DNA of 64,000 nucleotides from Pseudomonas sp. Irchel s3h17 (GTDB taxonomy: Bacteria > Pseudomonadota > Gammaproteobacteria > Pseudomonadales > Pseudomonadaceae): the NCBI RefSeq assembly GCF_900187505.1, contig NZ_FYDL01000019.1, positions 1 to 64,000 on the forward strand, read 5' to 3'. Below, piece after piece: positions 1 through 8,737 of this stretch. Both the position numbers and the translations under genes were made by a program. The number at the start of each line of letters is the position of its first letter. Position 1 is the first letter of the stretch. The notes below the pieces were generated by a model. It did not search any database. It was given only the letters and a program-made list of their open reading frames with translations, and had not been told where the DNA came from.

Positions 1-280
1 GCGGTTACGGCGACTTATGGTTTCGCCCGACGGCGACTCACTTTTTTTACAAGCGCCTAAAAAAAGTAAGCAAAAAAACGCTTTGCCCCGAGCGTCCGGC
101 CCCTCGCCAAGGCTCGGGGTTCCCTCGACTCCGGCATTCCTCAGGGGGCATCGCCCTCCGGTCGGCTTCGCTCGACCTCCATGCGATGTCCTCGACTGCG
201 TCGAGGGGCGCTGCGCGCCATTCCCCTGATGAACGCCTGCACTCGGCCTGCCGATGGGGCGGGTGGATCAAGATCAAAAG
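1..280. repeat. Intergenic repeat-like element with inverted repeats
   Basis: No convincing gene lies here. The stretch has poly-A/T blocks (about 41-78) and several inverted repeats, including CCCCGAGC at 86-93 pairing with GCTCGGGG at 112-119, and CCTCGAC at 190-196 pairing with GTCGAGG at 200-206. Every frame gives low-complexity Arg/Pro/Ser-rich translations. From memory it resembles a family of intergenic sequences scattered through fluorescens-group genomes; a genome self-comparison would settle copy number. Confidence 0.45.
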
Positions 281-325
281 CCAAGCCAAGCCAAGCCAAG
301 CAAAGCAAAGCAAAGCAAAGCAAAG
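281..325. repeat. Pentanucleotide tandem repeat (CCAAG)4(CAAAG)5
   Basis: Four perfect CCAAG units (281-300) run directly into five perfect CAAAG units (301-325), giving nine 5-bp units. The change of one base at the midpoint suggests that a variant unit was amplified secondarily. The array lies between the intergenic repeat and the pit terminator, so it is non-coding, and a 5-bp unit is prone to slippage. Confidence 0.85.
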
Positions 326-347
326 CGCTACTAAAGCGGTCACCCAT

Positions 348-385
348 AAAAAAGGCGCGGCCTCCGGGGAGGGCGCGCCTTTTTT
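348..385. terminator. Bidirectional rho-independent terminator after pit
   Basis: A G+C-rich stem (GGCGCG paired with CGCGCC around a short loop) is flanked by AAAAAA on the left and TTTTTT on the right. It can therefore stop transcription on either strand. It sits just past the stop codon of the minus-strand phosphate transporter. Confidence 0.8.
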
Positions 386-398
386 GTGCGGCTGTGAA

Positions 399-1874
399 TC
401 AGCTGCCCAGTACCTTCGATGCCAGCCAGAACAGGCCGGCCGAGAGGGCCACTGTCGCTGGAAGGGTCAGGATCCAGGCCAGCAGGATGGTCTTCACGGT
501 GCCGCCTTGCAGGCCGCTTTTGTTCGCGACCATGGTCCCGGCTACACCCGAGGACAACACGTGGGTGGTCGATACCGGCAGGCTGAAGATGTTCGCCATG
601 CCGATCATGCACGCCGCGGTGATCTGTGCCGACATGCCCTGTGCGTAGGTCATGCCTTGTTTGCCGATCTTCTCGCCGATGGTCAGTACCACGCGTTTCC
701 AGCCAACCATGGTACCCAGGCCAAGAGCGAGGGCGACGGCCAGGATTACCCAGAACGGGGCATATTCGGTCGTGGCGGTCAGGTCTTTGCGCAGCTTGTC
801 CAGGTCGGCCTTTTCACGGGCGTCCAGGCTAGGCAACTTGCTGACTTTCTTTGCCGTGTCGTCAAGGCAGAGCAGGTAGCGACGGACTTCGATGCGGCTT
901 TCCTGCGGCAGCGAATGGTAGTCGGATACACCTTTGAGGGTGCCCAGCAGCGCGTTGATGGTCGGTTCGGTCTGCTGCGGGTTGCAACGGAACTTCTCCG
1001 GCAGGTCATCCTTCACACCTTTGCCCAAGGCCAGGAATTCACCCAGGGTTTCGTGATTGCGCTGGTAGAACTGGTTCAGGTGCAAGGTGGCGTCGCGAGT
1101 CCGCTCGATCTGGTAGGTCGTGCTGTTCAGGTTGAGTACGAACTGCGCCGGTACGATGCCGATCAATACCAGCATGATCAGGCCGATGCCTTTCTGGCCA
1201 TCGTTGGAGCCGTGCACAAAGCTCACCGCCATCGCCGACATCACCAGGACCAGGCGGTTCCAGAAAGGCGGGTGCTTCTTATCGTCAATCTTGCGACGCT
1301 GGTCCGGCGTCTTGTGCATCTTGGACAGCGGACGCCACCACTTGAGGCCAAGCAATACCAGGGCTGCAACGGCGAAACCGGCCATTGGCGAGACCACCAG
1401 CGAGGCGCCGATATCGATAGCTTTCTGCCAGTTGACACCGTCGACCAGTGGAATGTCGTTGATCAGGGCGTTCGCCAGGCCCACACCGAGGATCGAACCG
1501 ATCAGGGTGTGAGAGCTGGAAGCCGGGATACCGAAGTACCAGGTGCCCAGGTTCCAGGTGATAGCCGCAGCCAGCAACGAGAACACCATCGCCAGCCCGT
1601 GGCCGGTGTTCACATTGATCAACAGTTCTACCGGCAGCAAATGGACAATGGCATACGCCACGCCGACACCACCCAGCAACACGCCAAGAAAGTTGAATAC
1701 ACCGGAAAAGAACACCGCCAGATGGGGCGGCATGGCTTTGGTGTAGATAACAGTGGCAACCGCGTTAGCGGTGTCATGAAAGCCGTTGATGAACTCGAAG
1801 GCGAGGACAAAGGCCAGGGCGAGCAAGAGGCTCACAAGCACCCAAGCATCCAGTCCGCTGAATAAATCGATCAT
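399..1874 (-). CDS. PiT-family inorganic phosphate transporter
   Basis: A 491-residue inner-membrane permease of the PiT family, which imports phosphate (as metal-phosphate with protons in E. coli PitA). It has the duplicated family signature: NGFHDTANAVAT near residues 29-40 and HGSNDGQKGIG in the C-terminal half, separated by a soluble central loop of about 130 residues rich in charged residues. Hydrophobic segments flank both repeats. Length is typical of PitA/PitB. The gene stands alone; the PhoU-like DUF47 partner found beside many pit genes is absent. A clear terminator follows it. The ATG used gives the expected periplasmic-start N-terminus. Confidence 0.93.
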   Translation of the reverse strand: MIDLFSGLDAWVLVSLLLALAFVLAFEFINGFHDTANAVATVIYTKAMPPHLAVFFSGVFNFLGVLLGGVGVAYAIVHLLPVELLINVNTGHGLAMVFSLLAAAITWNLGTWYFGIPASSSHTLIGSILGVGLANALINDIPLVDGVNWQKAIDIGASLVVSPMAGFAVAALVLLGLKWWRPLSKMHKTPDQRRKIDDKKHPPFWNRLVLVMSAMAVSFVHGSNDGQKGIGLIMLVLIGIVPAQFVLNLNSTTYQIERTRDATLHLNQFYQRNHETLGEFLALGKGVKDDLPEKFRCNPQQTEPTINALLGTLKGVSDYHSLPQESRIEVRRYLLCLDDTAKKVSKLPSLDAREKADLDKLRKDLTATTEYAPFWVILAVALALGLGTMVGWKRVVLTIGEKIGKQGMTYAQGMSAQITAACMIGMANIFSLPVSTTHVLSSGVAGTMVANKSGLQGGTVKTILLAWILTLPATVALSAGLFWLASKVLGS

Positions 1875-2251
1875 GAAGGTTTTCTGACCCGGTCATAAGG
1901 GGGCGCGATTATGCCAGAAAAGATGGGTAATCAATGCACTTGCTGCTCATCGGTAACATTCTTCAGTGGTTTTGTTTGTAACAAGACCTTAAGACCCAGC
2001 GCCGTCGTAGGTTTTCCAAGTCATTGATTTCATTGGGCCTAACCCGAGTTGGTCGACAGCGCGCGGCTTCGGCGGGCAGCGAAAAACGCTGTATGAAATA
2101 TCTGAAAGGAAGGTCGCGCCAACGCCCATCACCTCATCCGAAGGGGGGATGAGGTTGCCATCGCCTGCTTGTAGCGGGCGAATATCGTGCAAAGAACCGT
2201 TCAGTTGATGGCTGAAGGGATGCCGCTCCTGAAAGTCTCAAGCCGCCGCGA
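1875..2251. other. Intergenic region with a hairpin
   Basis: No supported gene in about 380 bp. It must hold the pit promoter. An 8-bp perfect inverted repeat, CCTCATCC (2132-2139) and GGATGAGG (2147-2154), has no T-run on either side, so it is not a standard terminator. Confidence 0.5.
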
Positions 2252-2452
2252 CTAGGGCTCTTCGGCCTTGAGTTCCTGTTCCATCTTTTGCAATTCCTGG
2301 GTGAATGCCTGATCACGAATGCTGGCGCGTTTACGCCAGGGTTTGCGTTCCGGTTCGGGCTGGGCGGCGTAGGTGGTGACTTCCCCGCCGTAAACTTCCT
2401 TGTAACGTTGTTCCTGGCGCTCAAGTTCCGCGCGCAGTTCGTCTTTCGTCAC
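2252..2452 (-). CDS. Small conserved-looking hypothetical protein
   Basis: A 66-residue, highly charged protein, rich in Glu, Lys, Arg and Gln, with no hydrophobic segment, so probably cytosolic and partly helical or disordered. I do not recognise a named domain. Amino-acid use looks like a true coding frame (acidic and basic heptad-like runs, for example QELQKMEQELKAEEP at the C-terminus) rather than a GC-rich shadow frame, and no competing gene overlaps it. It lies alone between pit and the pca locus. Confidence 0.6.
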   Translation of the reverse strand: MTKDELRAELERQEQRYKEVYGGEVTTYAAQPEPERKPWRKRASIRDQAFTQELQKMEQELKAEEP

Positions 2453-3059
2453 GGTTATACCTGATTCAAGTTGAAATGAACCCTGGTGAAACGCACGGCA
2501 TGGGAGCTGTTGATTGCGAGCGTCATCATGATGGAGTCCACGAGGATCCTTGAGTCATGACGGCGCGCGGCTGACAGCATCGTTGTTGCAGGCGGCCACA
2601 GCACCAGAGAAGAATCACTGATGTAGCATCAGTCTTGTTGTTTCCTGCCAGCGCATTGTCCGCCCATTCGAAATGAGCGCCAGGCGCTTGCCAAGGGTAG
2701 TGGCAGTCAAGCCAGTGCTACCCGAGTGGTTGCTTCTCGTTGATTGAAAGAAAACGAGCTCACCACTCTGGCTATTATAGCGGCCAGGCAGCGAATGACT
2801 ATCTCCAATAAGTTAAAAGTGCCTCGGATTATGCAGTGTTTTTTGTTCGTGCCGATGTTGAATGAGTCAGCAGTTGGTAATGTCTTTATCAGGCTTGTAT
2901 TCAGGCGTCATTAACAAGTCAGACATATTTGTACTCTAGTGTTACGTTTGTCAGCTCCGTGCAACGGTGAAACGGTCTGTCTGGATATGACCAGGGACGG
3001 CTAGACAGCGGGGTGCTGGCTTACGTTGCCCAAGGTGTTCAGTGGTAACCGGGTCGATT
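2453..3059. other. Long intergenic region before pcaR, no gene seen
   Basis: Roughly 600 bp without a supported ORF. Base composition drops to AT-rich around 2780-2960, unlike the flanking genes. It may be decayed DNA or hold an unrecognised small RNA; I see no diagnostic structure. Confidence 0.4.
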
Positions 3060-3091
3060 GCGATTATCGGCTGATGGTTCGATAATCGCCC
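3060..3091. promoter_or_regulatory. PcaR operator upstream of pcaR (inverted pair)
   Basis: GCGATTATCG at 3060-3069 and CGATAATCGC at 3080-3089 form a perfect 10-bp inverted repeat with 10 bp between arms. The right arm lies in GTTCGATAATCGCCC (3077-3091), which differs at one base from the 15-bp PcaR site I recall from P. putida (GTTCGATAATCGCAC). It ends 76 bp before the pcaR start, consistent with autoregulation. Confidence 0.75.
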
Positions 3092-3167
3092 AAAGTTGAC
3101 TGCCTGTGGCTTGTGCCAAGGTCTGCGGCAGCCTGTAATAGCTGACGAACTCTGGGGAACGACCTGA

Positions 3168-4010
3168 ATGAACGATCAACTGCGTAACTCCTTCGCGTCT
3201 GTCGCGCCGCCGATCGTCGCTTCGCCTGCCAAGCGGATCCAGGCGTTCACGGGTGATCCTGACTTCATGACGTCGCTGGCCCGTGGCCTGGCGGTAGTGC
3301 AGGCGTTCCAGGAGCGCAAGCGGCACCTGACCATCGCACAGATCAGCCACCGCACGGAAATTCCCCGTGCCGCGGTGCGTCGTTGCCTGCACACGCTGAT
3401 CAAGCTCGGCTATGCCACCACCGATGGCCGCACTTATTCATTGCTGCCCAAGGTCCTGACCCTTGGCCATGCCTACCTGTCCTCGACCCCATTGGCCGTC
3501 TCCGCCCAGCCTTATCTGGACCGCATGAGCGAGCAATTGCATGAGGCCTGCAACATGGCCACGCTCGAAGGTAATGACATTTTGTACATTGCCCGTTCGG
3601 CAACGACCCAGAGGCTGATCTCCGTCGACCTGTCGGTGGGAGGGCGCCTGCCGGCTTACTGCACGTCCATGGGGCGGATCCTGCTGGCGGCGCTGGATGA
3701 CGCGTCGCTGCGCGAGTACCTCGACCACGCCGACCTGCAAGCCAAGACCAGCCGTACCCTGCATACACCCGAGGCCTTGCTCGAGTGCCTGCAAGAGGTT
3801 CGCCAGCAGGGCTGGTGCATTGTCGACCAGGAGCTGGAGCAAGGTCTGCGTTCGATTGCCGTCCCGGTCTACGATGCCTCCGGCCAGGTGCTGGCGGCGC
3901 TCAATGTGAGCACGCATGCCGGACGTGTCAGTCGCAACGAACTGGAGCAGCGCTTTCTCCCGGGCTTGCTGAATGCCAGCCGTGAGCTGAGTGCGCAGTT
4001 GTTTGCTTAA
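3168..4010 (+). CDS. pcaR: PcaR, IclR-family regulator of the beta-ketoadipate pathway
   Basis: A 280-residue IclR-type regulator. The winged HTH spans about residues 35-95, with the recognition segment around IPRAAVRRCLHTLIKLGY, and the C-terminal effector domain follows (the GRLPAYCTSMGRILLA stretch is typical of the Pca/Pob subgroup). In P. putida PcaR responds to beta-ketoadipate, activates pca promoters and represses itself. Its place directly upstream of pcaK, and the PcaR-type boxes before pcaR, pcaK, pcaI and the porin gene, support this assignment over other IclR members such as PobR. Confidence 0.95.
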   Translation: MNDQLRNSFASVAPPIVASPAKRIQAFTGDPDFMTSLARGLAVVQAFQERKRHLTIAQISHRTEIPRAAVRRCLHTLIKLGYATTDGRTYSLLPKVLTLGHAYLSSTPLAVSAQPYLDRMSEQLHEACNMATLEGNDILYIARSATTQRLISVDLSVGGRLPAYCTSMGRILLAALDDASLREYLDHADLQAKTSRTLHTPEALLECLQEVRQQGWCIVDQELEQGLRSIAVPVYDASGQVLAALNVSTHAGRVSRNELEQRFLPGLLNASRELSAQLFA

Positions 4011-4013
4011 GCT

Positions 4014-4040
4014 GTTCGATAAACGCACAGAGTCGCGTTT
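4014..4040. promoter_or_regulatory. Putative PcaR box upstream of pcaK
   Basis: GTTCGATAAACGCAC at 4014-4028 differs at one position from the P. putida PcaR site as I recall it, and AAACGC (4021-4026) pairs with GCGTTT (4035-4040). It lies immediately after the pcaR stop, about 270 bp before pcaK, implying a long leader. Confidence 0.6.
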
Positions 4041-4298
4041 GCTCAATTGACGCTGTTTCGCCTGCTTCATTAATGTCGCGCCAGCGCCATCCGGTGTCAT
4101 GGGACTCAAGCCTGGCACCGGACGACGACCCCATAATAATGAAGAGGCTCCCCTCATGTGCATGTCCCCAGCCTGTCTCCGCACTATTCGACCAGGGCAT
4201 CGCCATCCGGCTCACTGAGCTTGGTACCGTCCGTTTTTTTCGATGGCTGGCATTTGCCGGCCTGCGTCTGCCTGCGTTTCTTGCGTGGAATAACAATA

Positions 4299-5645
4299 AT
4301 GAGCCAGTCTCAGTCTGCTGTCGGTAACTGCCTCGATGTGCAGTCCTTTATCAATGCCCAACCGCTGTCGCGCTATCAATGGCGAGTGGTGATCCTGTGC
4401 TTCCTGATTGTCTTTCTCGATGGCCTGGACACGGCGGCCATGGGCTTTATCGCGCCTGCCTTGTCCCAGGACTGGGGCATCGATCGCGCCAGCCTGGGGC
4501 CGGTGATGAGTGCCGCCTTGATCGGCATGGTCTTCGGCGCCCTGGGTTCCGGACCCTTGGCGGATCGCTTCGGACGCAAGGTCGTACTGGTCGGTGCGGT
4601 GCTGGTGTTCGGTGCCTTCAGCCTGGCGTCGGCCTATAGCAGCAACGTCGAGCAATTGCTGGTGTTGCGTTTCCTGACCGGCCTGGGCCTGGGTGCGGGC
4701 ATGCCGAATGCCACCACGCTGTTGTCGGAATACACCCCCGAGCGCAAGAAATCCCTGCTGGTGACCAGCATGTTCTGCGGTTTCAACCTGGGCATGGCGG
4801 GGGGCGGTTTTATTTCCGCAAAGTTGATCCCGGCATTCGGCTGGCACAGCCTGCTACTGATTGGCGGTATTTTGCCGTTGATCCTGGCGGTGGTGCTGTT
4901 GTTCTGGTTGCCGGAGTCGGCACGCTATCTGGTGGTGCGCAATCGCGGTACCGACAAAGTGCGCAAAGCACTGGCACCGATTGACCCGGCCATCGTGGCG
5001 CAGGCATCGAGCTTCAGCGTGCCGGAACAAAAAACCGTCAGGGCCCGCAACGTGTTCGCGGTGATTTTCTCCGGCACATACAGCGTCGGTACGCTGCTGC
5101 TATGGCTGACCTATTTCATGGGGCTGGTGATCGTGTACTTGCTGACCAGCTGGTTGCCGACGCTGATGCGTGACAGTGGCGCGAGCATGGAGCAGGCGGC
5201 GTTCATCGGTGCGTTGTTCCAGTTCGGCGGGGTATTGAGTGCGGTAGGGGTTGGCTGGGCGATGGACCGGTTCAATCCGCACAAGGTCATCGGCATCTTC
5301 TATTTGCTGGCCGGGGTATTTGCCTACGCGGTTGGGCAAAGCCTGGGCAGCATCACCGTGCTTGCGACATTGGTATTGGTGGCGGGGATGTGCGTCAACG
5401 GCGCGCAATCGGCGATGCCGTCACTGGCGGCGCGCTTCTACCCGACCCAAGGCCGGGCCACGGGGGTGTCGTGGATGCTGGGAATCGGCCGCTTTGGCGC
5501 GATTCTCGGCGCCTGGATGGGCGCGACCTTGCTGGGGCTGGGCTGGAACTTCGAGCAGGTACTGACGGCGCTGGTGATCCCGGCGGCCCTGGCGACAACG
5601 GCGGTGGTGATCAAGGGCATGGTCAGCCATACGGATGCGACCTGA
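4299..5645 (+). CDS. pcaK: PcaK, 4-hydroxybenzoate/protocatechuate transporter
   Basis: A 448-residue major facilitator (aromatic acid:H+ symporter family), the same length as P. putida PcaK. The DGLDTAAMG motif in the first membrane helix places Asp at 41 and 44, residues known to matter for transport and chemotaxis in PcaK. The MFS motif GPLADRFGRKVV follows helix 2. Twelve hydrophobic segments can be traced. An in-frame upstream start at 4158 was rejected because its extra 47 residues are not membrane-like and the PcaK N-terminus is conserved from MSQSQS onward. It sits between pcaR and pcaI as part of the catabolic locus. Confidence 0.93.
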   Translation: MSQSQSAVGNCLDVQSFINAQPLSRYQWRVVILCFLIVFLDGLDTAAMGFIAPALSQDWGIDRASLGPVMSAALIGMVFGALGSGPLADRFGRKVVLVGAVLVFGAFSLASAYSSNVEQLLVLRFLTGLGLGAGMPNATTLLSEYTPERKKSLLVTSMFCGFNLGMAGGGFISAKLIPAFGWHSLLLIGGILPLILAVVLLFWLPESARYLVVRNRGTDKVRKALAPIDPAIVAQASSFSVPEQKTVRARNVFAVIFSGTYSVGTLLLWLTYFMGLVIVYLLTSWLPTLMRDSGASMEQAAFIGALFQFGGVLSAVGVGWAMDRFNPHKVIGIFYLLAGVFAYAVGQSLGSITVLATLVLVAGMCVNGAQSAMPSLAARFYPTQGRATGVSWMLGIGRFGAILGAWMGATLLGLGWNFEQVLTALVIPAALATTAVVIKGMVSHTDAT

Positions 5646-5725
5646 GCCGGGCTTTTCATGAGTGGACTGGCCGTTTCGCCAGCAAGTCCGTTCCTGCACG
5701 AGGATCGATAGGTAGGTAACAATAT

Positions 5726-5757
5726 GTTCGATAAACGAACACTTAGTCGATTATCGG
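5726..5757. promoter_or_regulatory. Putative PcaR box upstream of pcaIJ
   Basis: GTTCGATAAACGAAC (5726-5740) is followed by the inverted half-site CGATTATCGG (5748-5757). The arrangement of two facing half-sites parallels the pcaR upstream region. It lies about 120 bp before the pcaI start. Confidence 0.65.
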
Positions 5758-5859
5758 ATTGTTTGGGTTTTTTTCACGGCTTAACCTTCAGGCAATCCGG
5801 TGCTGCCTATCGCGCCTTGTCCTCCACGTCGGTTTACTGATACTCGGGAGTCCACCCCC

Positions 5860-6717
5860 ATGGCTGCAATCCTTTCGCTGCACGACGCAGTGAAGCAATT
5901 CGTGAATGACGGCGACACGGTCGCGCTCGAAGGCTTCACTCACTTGATTCCGACCGCAGCGGGTCATGAAATCATTCGTCAGGGCAAGAAAGACCTGACG
6001 CTGGTGCGGATGACCCCCGACCTGGTCTACGACCAGTTGATCGGTGCCGGTTGCGCTCGCAAGCTGATTTTCTCCTGGGGCGGTAACCCGGGCGTGGGTT
6101 CGCTGCACCGCCTGCGCGATGCGGTCGAGAAGCAGTGGCCGCACCCGCTGGAAATCGAAGAGCACAGCCACGCCGACCTGGCCAATGCCTACGTCGCTGG
6201 CGCCTCGGGCCTGCCGTTTGCGGTACTGCGGGCTTACGCCGGTTCAGACCTGCCCAAGGTCAACCCGTTGATCAAGAGCGTCACTTGCCCGTTCACCGGT
6301 GAAGTGTTGGCGGCAGTGCCGTCGGTGCGTCCGGATGTGACGGTGATTCACGCGCAGAAAGCCGACCGCCGGGGCAACGTTCTGCTCTGGGGCATTCTTG
6401 GCGTACAAAAGGAGGCGGCATTGGCGGCCAAGCGCTGCATCGTCACCGTCGAAGAGATCGTCGACGACCTCAAGGCACCGATGAATGCCTGTGTACTGCC
6501 GACCTGGGCCCTGAGCGCGGTTTGCCATGTGCCTGGTGGTGCGCACCCGTCCTACGCTCACGGTTACACCGAGCGCGACAACCGCTTTTATCAAGCCTGG
6601 GACCCGATCGCCCGCGACCGCGAAACCTTCACCGCGTGGATTAACGAATACATCCACGGCAGTGCCGATTTCAATGAATTCCAGGCCAAGCTGGCCCGTG
6701 TTTCGGAGGCCCAATAA
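5860..6717 (+). CDS. pcaI: 3-oxoadipate CoA-transferase subunit A
   Basis: A 285-residue alpha subunit of the succinyl-CoA:3-oxoadipate CoA-transferase, which activates beta-ketoadipate using succinyl-CoA. It has the class I CoA-transferase subunit A pattern: DAVKQFVNDGDTVALEGF near the N-terminus and WGGNPGVGS. The ATG at 5860 was chosen because the longer GTG-initiated reading adds a Pro/Arg-rich extension not found in the family. Its stop overlaps the pcaJ start by one base, so the two subunits are translationally coupled. Confidence 0.95.
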   Translation: MAAILSLHDAVKQFVNDGDTVALEGFTHLIPTAAGHEIIRQGKKDLTLVRMTPDLVYDQLIGAGCARKLIFSWGGNPGVGSLHRLRDAVEKQWPHPLEIEEHSHADLANAYVAGASGLPFAVLRAYAGSDLPKVNPLIKSVTCPFTGEVLAAVPSVRPDVTVIHAQKADRRGNVLLWGILGVQKEAALAAKRCIVTVEEIVDDLKAPMNACVLPTWALSAVCHVPGGAHPSYAHGYTERDNRFYQAWDPIARDRETFTAWINEYIHGSADFNEFQAKLARVSEAQ

Positions 6718-7496
6718 TGACTTACTCCACCAATGAAATGATGACGGTGGCCGCCGCGCGCCGCCTGAAGAACGGTTCGGTGTGCTTCGTCGGCATCGGC
6801 CTGCCTTCCAAAGCGGCCAACCTGGCCCGCCTGACGTCGTCGCCGGATGTGGTGCTGATCTACGAATCGGGGCCGATCGGTGCCAAGCCGAGCGTATTGC
6901 CGCTGTCCATCGGTGACGGTGAACTGGCCGAGACCGCTGATACCGTGGTGCCGACCGGTGAGATCTTTCGCTACTGGCTGCAGGGCGGGCGCATTGACGT
7001 CGGTTTCCTCGGCGCGGCCCAGGTCGACCGTTTCGGTAACATCAACACCACGGTGGTCGGTGACTACCACCAGCCCAAAGTGCGCCTGCCGGGTGCGGGT
7101 GGTGCGCCGGAGATCGCCGGTTCGGCAAAGAGCGTGCTGATCATTCTCAAGCAGTCGGCCCGTTCGTTCGTCGACAAGCTCGATTTCATCACTTCGGTCG
7201 GTCATGGCGAGGGCGGTGATTCACGCCAGCGCCTAGGGCTACCCGGTGCCGGCCCCGTCGGGATCATCACCGACCTGTGCATCATGGAGCCGGAAGCCGG
7301 CACCCATGAGTTCGTAGTCACGGCGTTGCACCCGGGCGTGACCCGCGAGCAAGTGATCGCAGCCACCGGTTGGGCCATCCGTTTTGCCGAGCAGGTGGAG
7401 CAGACAGCGGCGCCGACCGAGATTGAATTGGTTGCGCTGCGCGATCTGGAAGCGCGCACCGCCGCCGCCCACGGCCAGGCACCAGGAGAAGCATGA
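6717..7496 (+). CDS. pcaJ: 3-oxoadipate CoA-transferase subunit B
   Basis: A 259-residue beta subunit. The IYESGPIGAKP segment carries the Glu that forms the covalent enzyme-CoA thioester in class I CoA-transferases (the ExG motif). It overlaps pcaI by one base at its start and touches pcaF at its end, which fits co-translation and a heteromeric enzyme acting in the cytosol on beta-ketoadipate. Confidence 0.95.
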   Translation: MTYSTNEMMTVAAARRLKNGSVCFVGIGLPSKAANLARLTSSPDVVLIYESGPIGAKPSVLPLSIGDGELAETADTVVPTGEIFRYWLQGGRIDVGFLGAAQVDRFGNINTTVVGDYHQPKVRLPGAGGAPEIAGSAKSVLIILKQSARSFVDKLDFITSVGHGEGGDSRQRLGLPGAGPVGIITDLCIMEPEAGTHEFVVTALHPGVTREQVIAATGWAIRFAEQVEQTAAPTEIELVALRDLEARTAAAHGQAPGEA

Positions 7497-8698
7497 TGCG
7501 CGAGGTGTATATCTGCGACGCGATTCGCACTCCCATCGGCCGTTTTGGCGGTGGCTTGTCAGCGGTCCGCGCCGATGACCTGGCCGCGGTGCCGATCAAG
7601 GCCCTGATGGCGCGTAATCCAGGCGTTGACTGGAACGCAGTGGATGAGGTGTTCCTCGGCTGTGCCAACCAGGCCGGCGAAGACAACCGCAACGTCGCGC
7701 GCATGGCGTTGCTGTTGGCCGGCTTGCCGCACAGCATTCCCGGGGTCACCCTCAACCGCTTGTGTGCTTCGGGCATGGACGCGATCGGCACCGCGTTCCG
7801 GGCCATTGCCAGTGGTGAAATGGAACTGGCGATTGCCGGTGGCGTCGAGTCGATGTCCCGCGCCCCATTCGTGATGGGCAAGGCGGATGCGGCGTTTTCG
7901 CGCAACATGAAACTGGAAGACACCACCATTGGCTGGCGCTTCATCAATCCCTTGATGAAAGCCCAGTACGGCGTCGATGCGATGCCTCAGACCGCTGACA
8001 ATGTGGCGGACGATTATGGGATTTCCCGTGCGGATCAGGACGCCTTTGCCCTGCGCAGCCAACAACGCACGGCTGCCGCGCAAGCAGCGGGTTACTTCGC
8101 TGAAGAAATCGTCCCGGTACGCATTGCCCACAAGAAGGGCGAGAGTGCGGTCGAGCAGGACGAACATCCGCGAGCGGACACGACCCTGGAAACCCTGGGC
8201 AAGCTCAAGCCGGTCAATGGCCCGGACAAGACCGTCACTGCCGGCAATGCTTCGGGCGTCAACGACGGCGCCGCGGCGCTGATCCTGGCTTCGGGCGACG
8301 CGGTGAAGAAGCACGGCCTGACCGCCCGGGCGAAAGTCCTGGGCATGGCCAGCGCCGGTGTTGCCCCCCGTGTCATGGGCATTGGCCCGGTACCGGCGGT
8401 GCGCAAGCTGGTCGAGCGCCTGGGTGTGGCGGTCAGTGATTTCGATGTGATCGAACTCAATGAGGCCTTTGCCAGCCAGGGGTTGGCGGTGTTGCGTGAG
8501 TTGGGGTTGGCCGATGATGCGGCGCAGGTCAACCCGAACGGTGGCGCGATCGCGTTGGGGCATCCGTTGGGCATGAGTGGTGCGCGGTTGGTGCTGACGG
8601 CACTGCACCAGTTGGAAAAGACCGGTGGCAAGAAAGGCCTGGCGACCATGTGTGTCGGCGTTGGCCAAGGTCTGGCGCTGGCGATCGAACGGGTCTGA
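7496..8698 (+). CDS. pcaF: Beta-ketoadipyl-CoA thiolase
   Basis: A 400-residue thiolase that cleaves beta-ketoadipyl-CoA to succinyl-CoA and acetyl-CoA, the final step. Catalytic residues are visible: Cys90 in LNRLCASGMDA, His356 in ALGHPLGMSGAR and Cys386 in MCVGVGQG. Two adjacent ATGs (7493 and 7496) are possible; the second gives a 7-nt spacing from the GGAG Shine-Dalgarno and the conserved MREVYICDAIRTP start. It follows pcaJ without a gap. Confidence 0.95.
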   Translation: MREVYICDAIRTPIGRFGGGLSAVRADDLAAVPIKALMARNPGVDWNAVDEVFLGCANQAGEDNRNVARMALLLAGLPHSIPGVTLNRLCASGMDAIGTAFRAIASGEMELAIAGGVESMSRAPFVMGKADAAFSRNMKLEDTTIGWRFINPLMKAQYGVDAMPQTADNVADDYGISRADQDAFALRSQQRTAAAQAAGYFAEEIVPVRIAHKKGESAVEQDEHPRADTTLETLGKLKPVNGPDKTVTAGNASGVNDGAAALILASGDAVKKHGLTARAKVLGMASAGVAPRVMGIGPVPAVRKLVERLGVAVSDFDVIELNEAFASQGLAVLRELGLADDAAQVNPNGGAIALGHPLGMSGARLVLTALHQLEKTGGKKGLATMCVGVGQGLALAIERV

Positions 8699-8737
8699 CA
8701 CCGCTGTGAATATCGAATAAGAATCGAGGACTGCTTC

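Noticed and set aside
186..1865. Long plus-strand open frame of 559 codons
   Set aside because: It is antisense to the PiT transporter gene, is rich in Gln, Gly, Arg and His as expected of a GC-rich shadow frame, and begins in the pentanucleotide repeat.
2132..2154. Hairpin as terminator of the small gene at 2252-2452
   Set aside because: No T-run on either side and about 100 bp from the stop; listed only as a hairpin.
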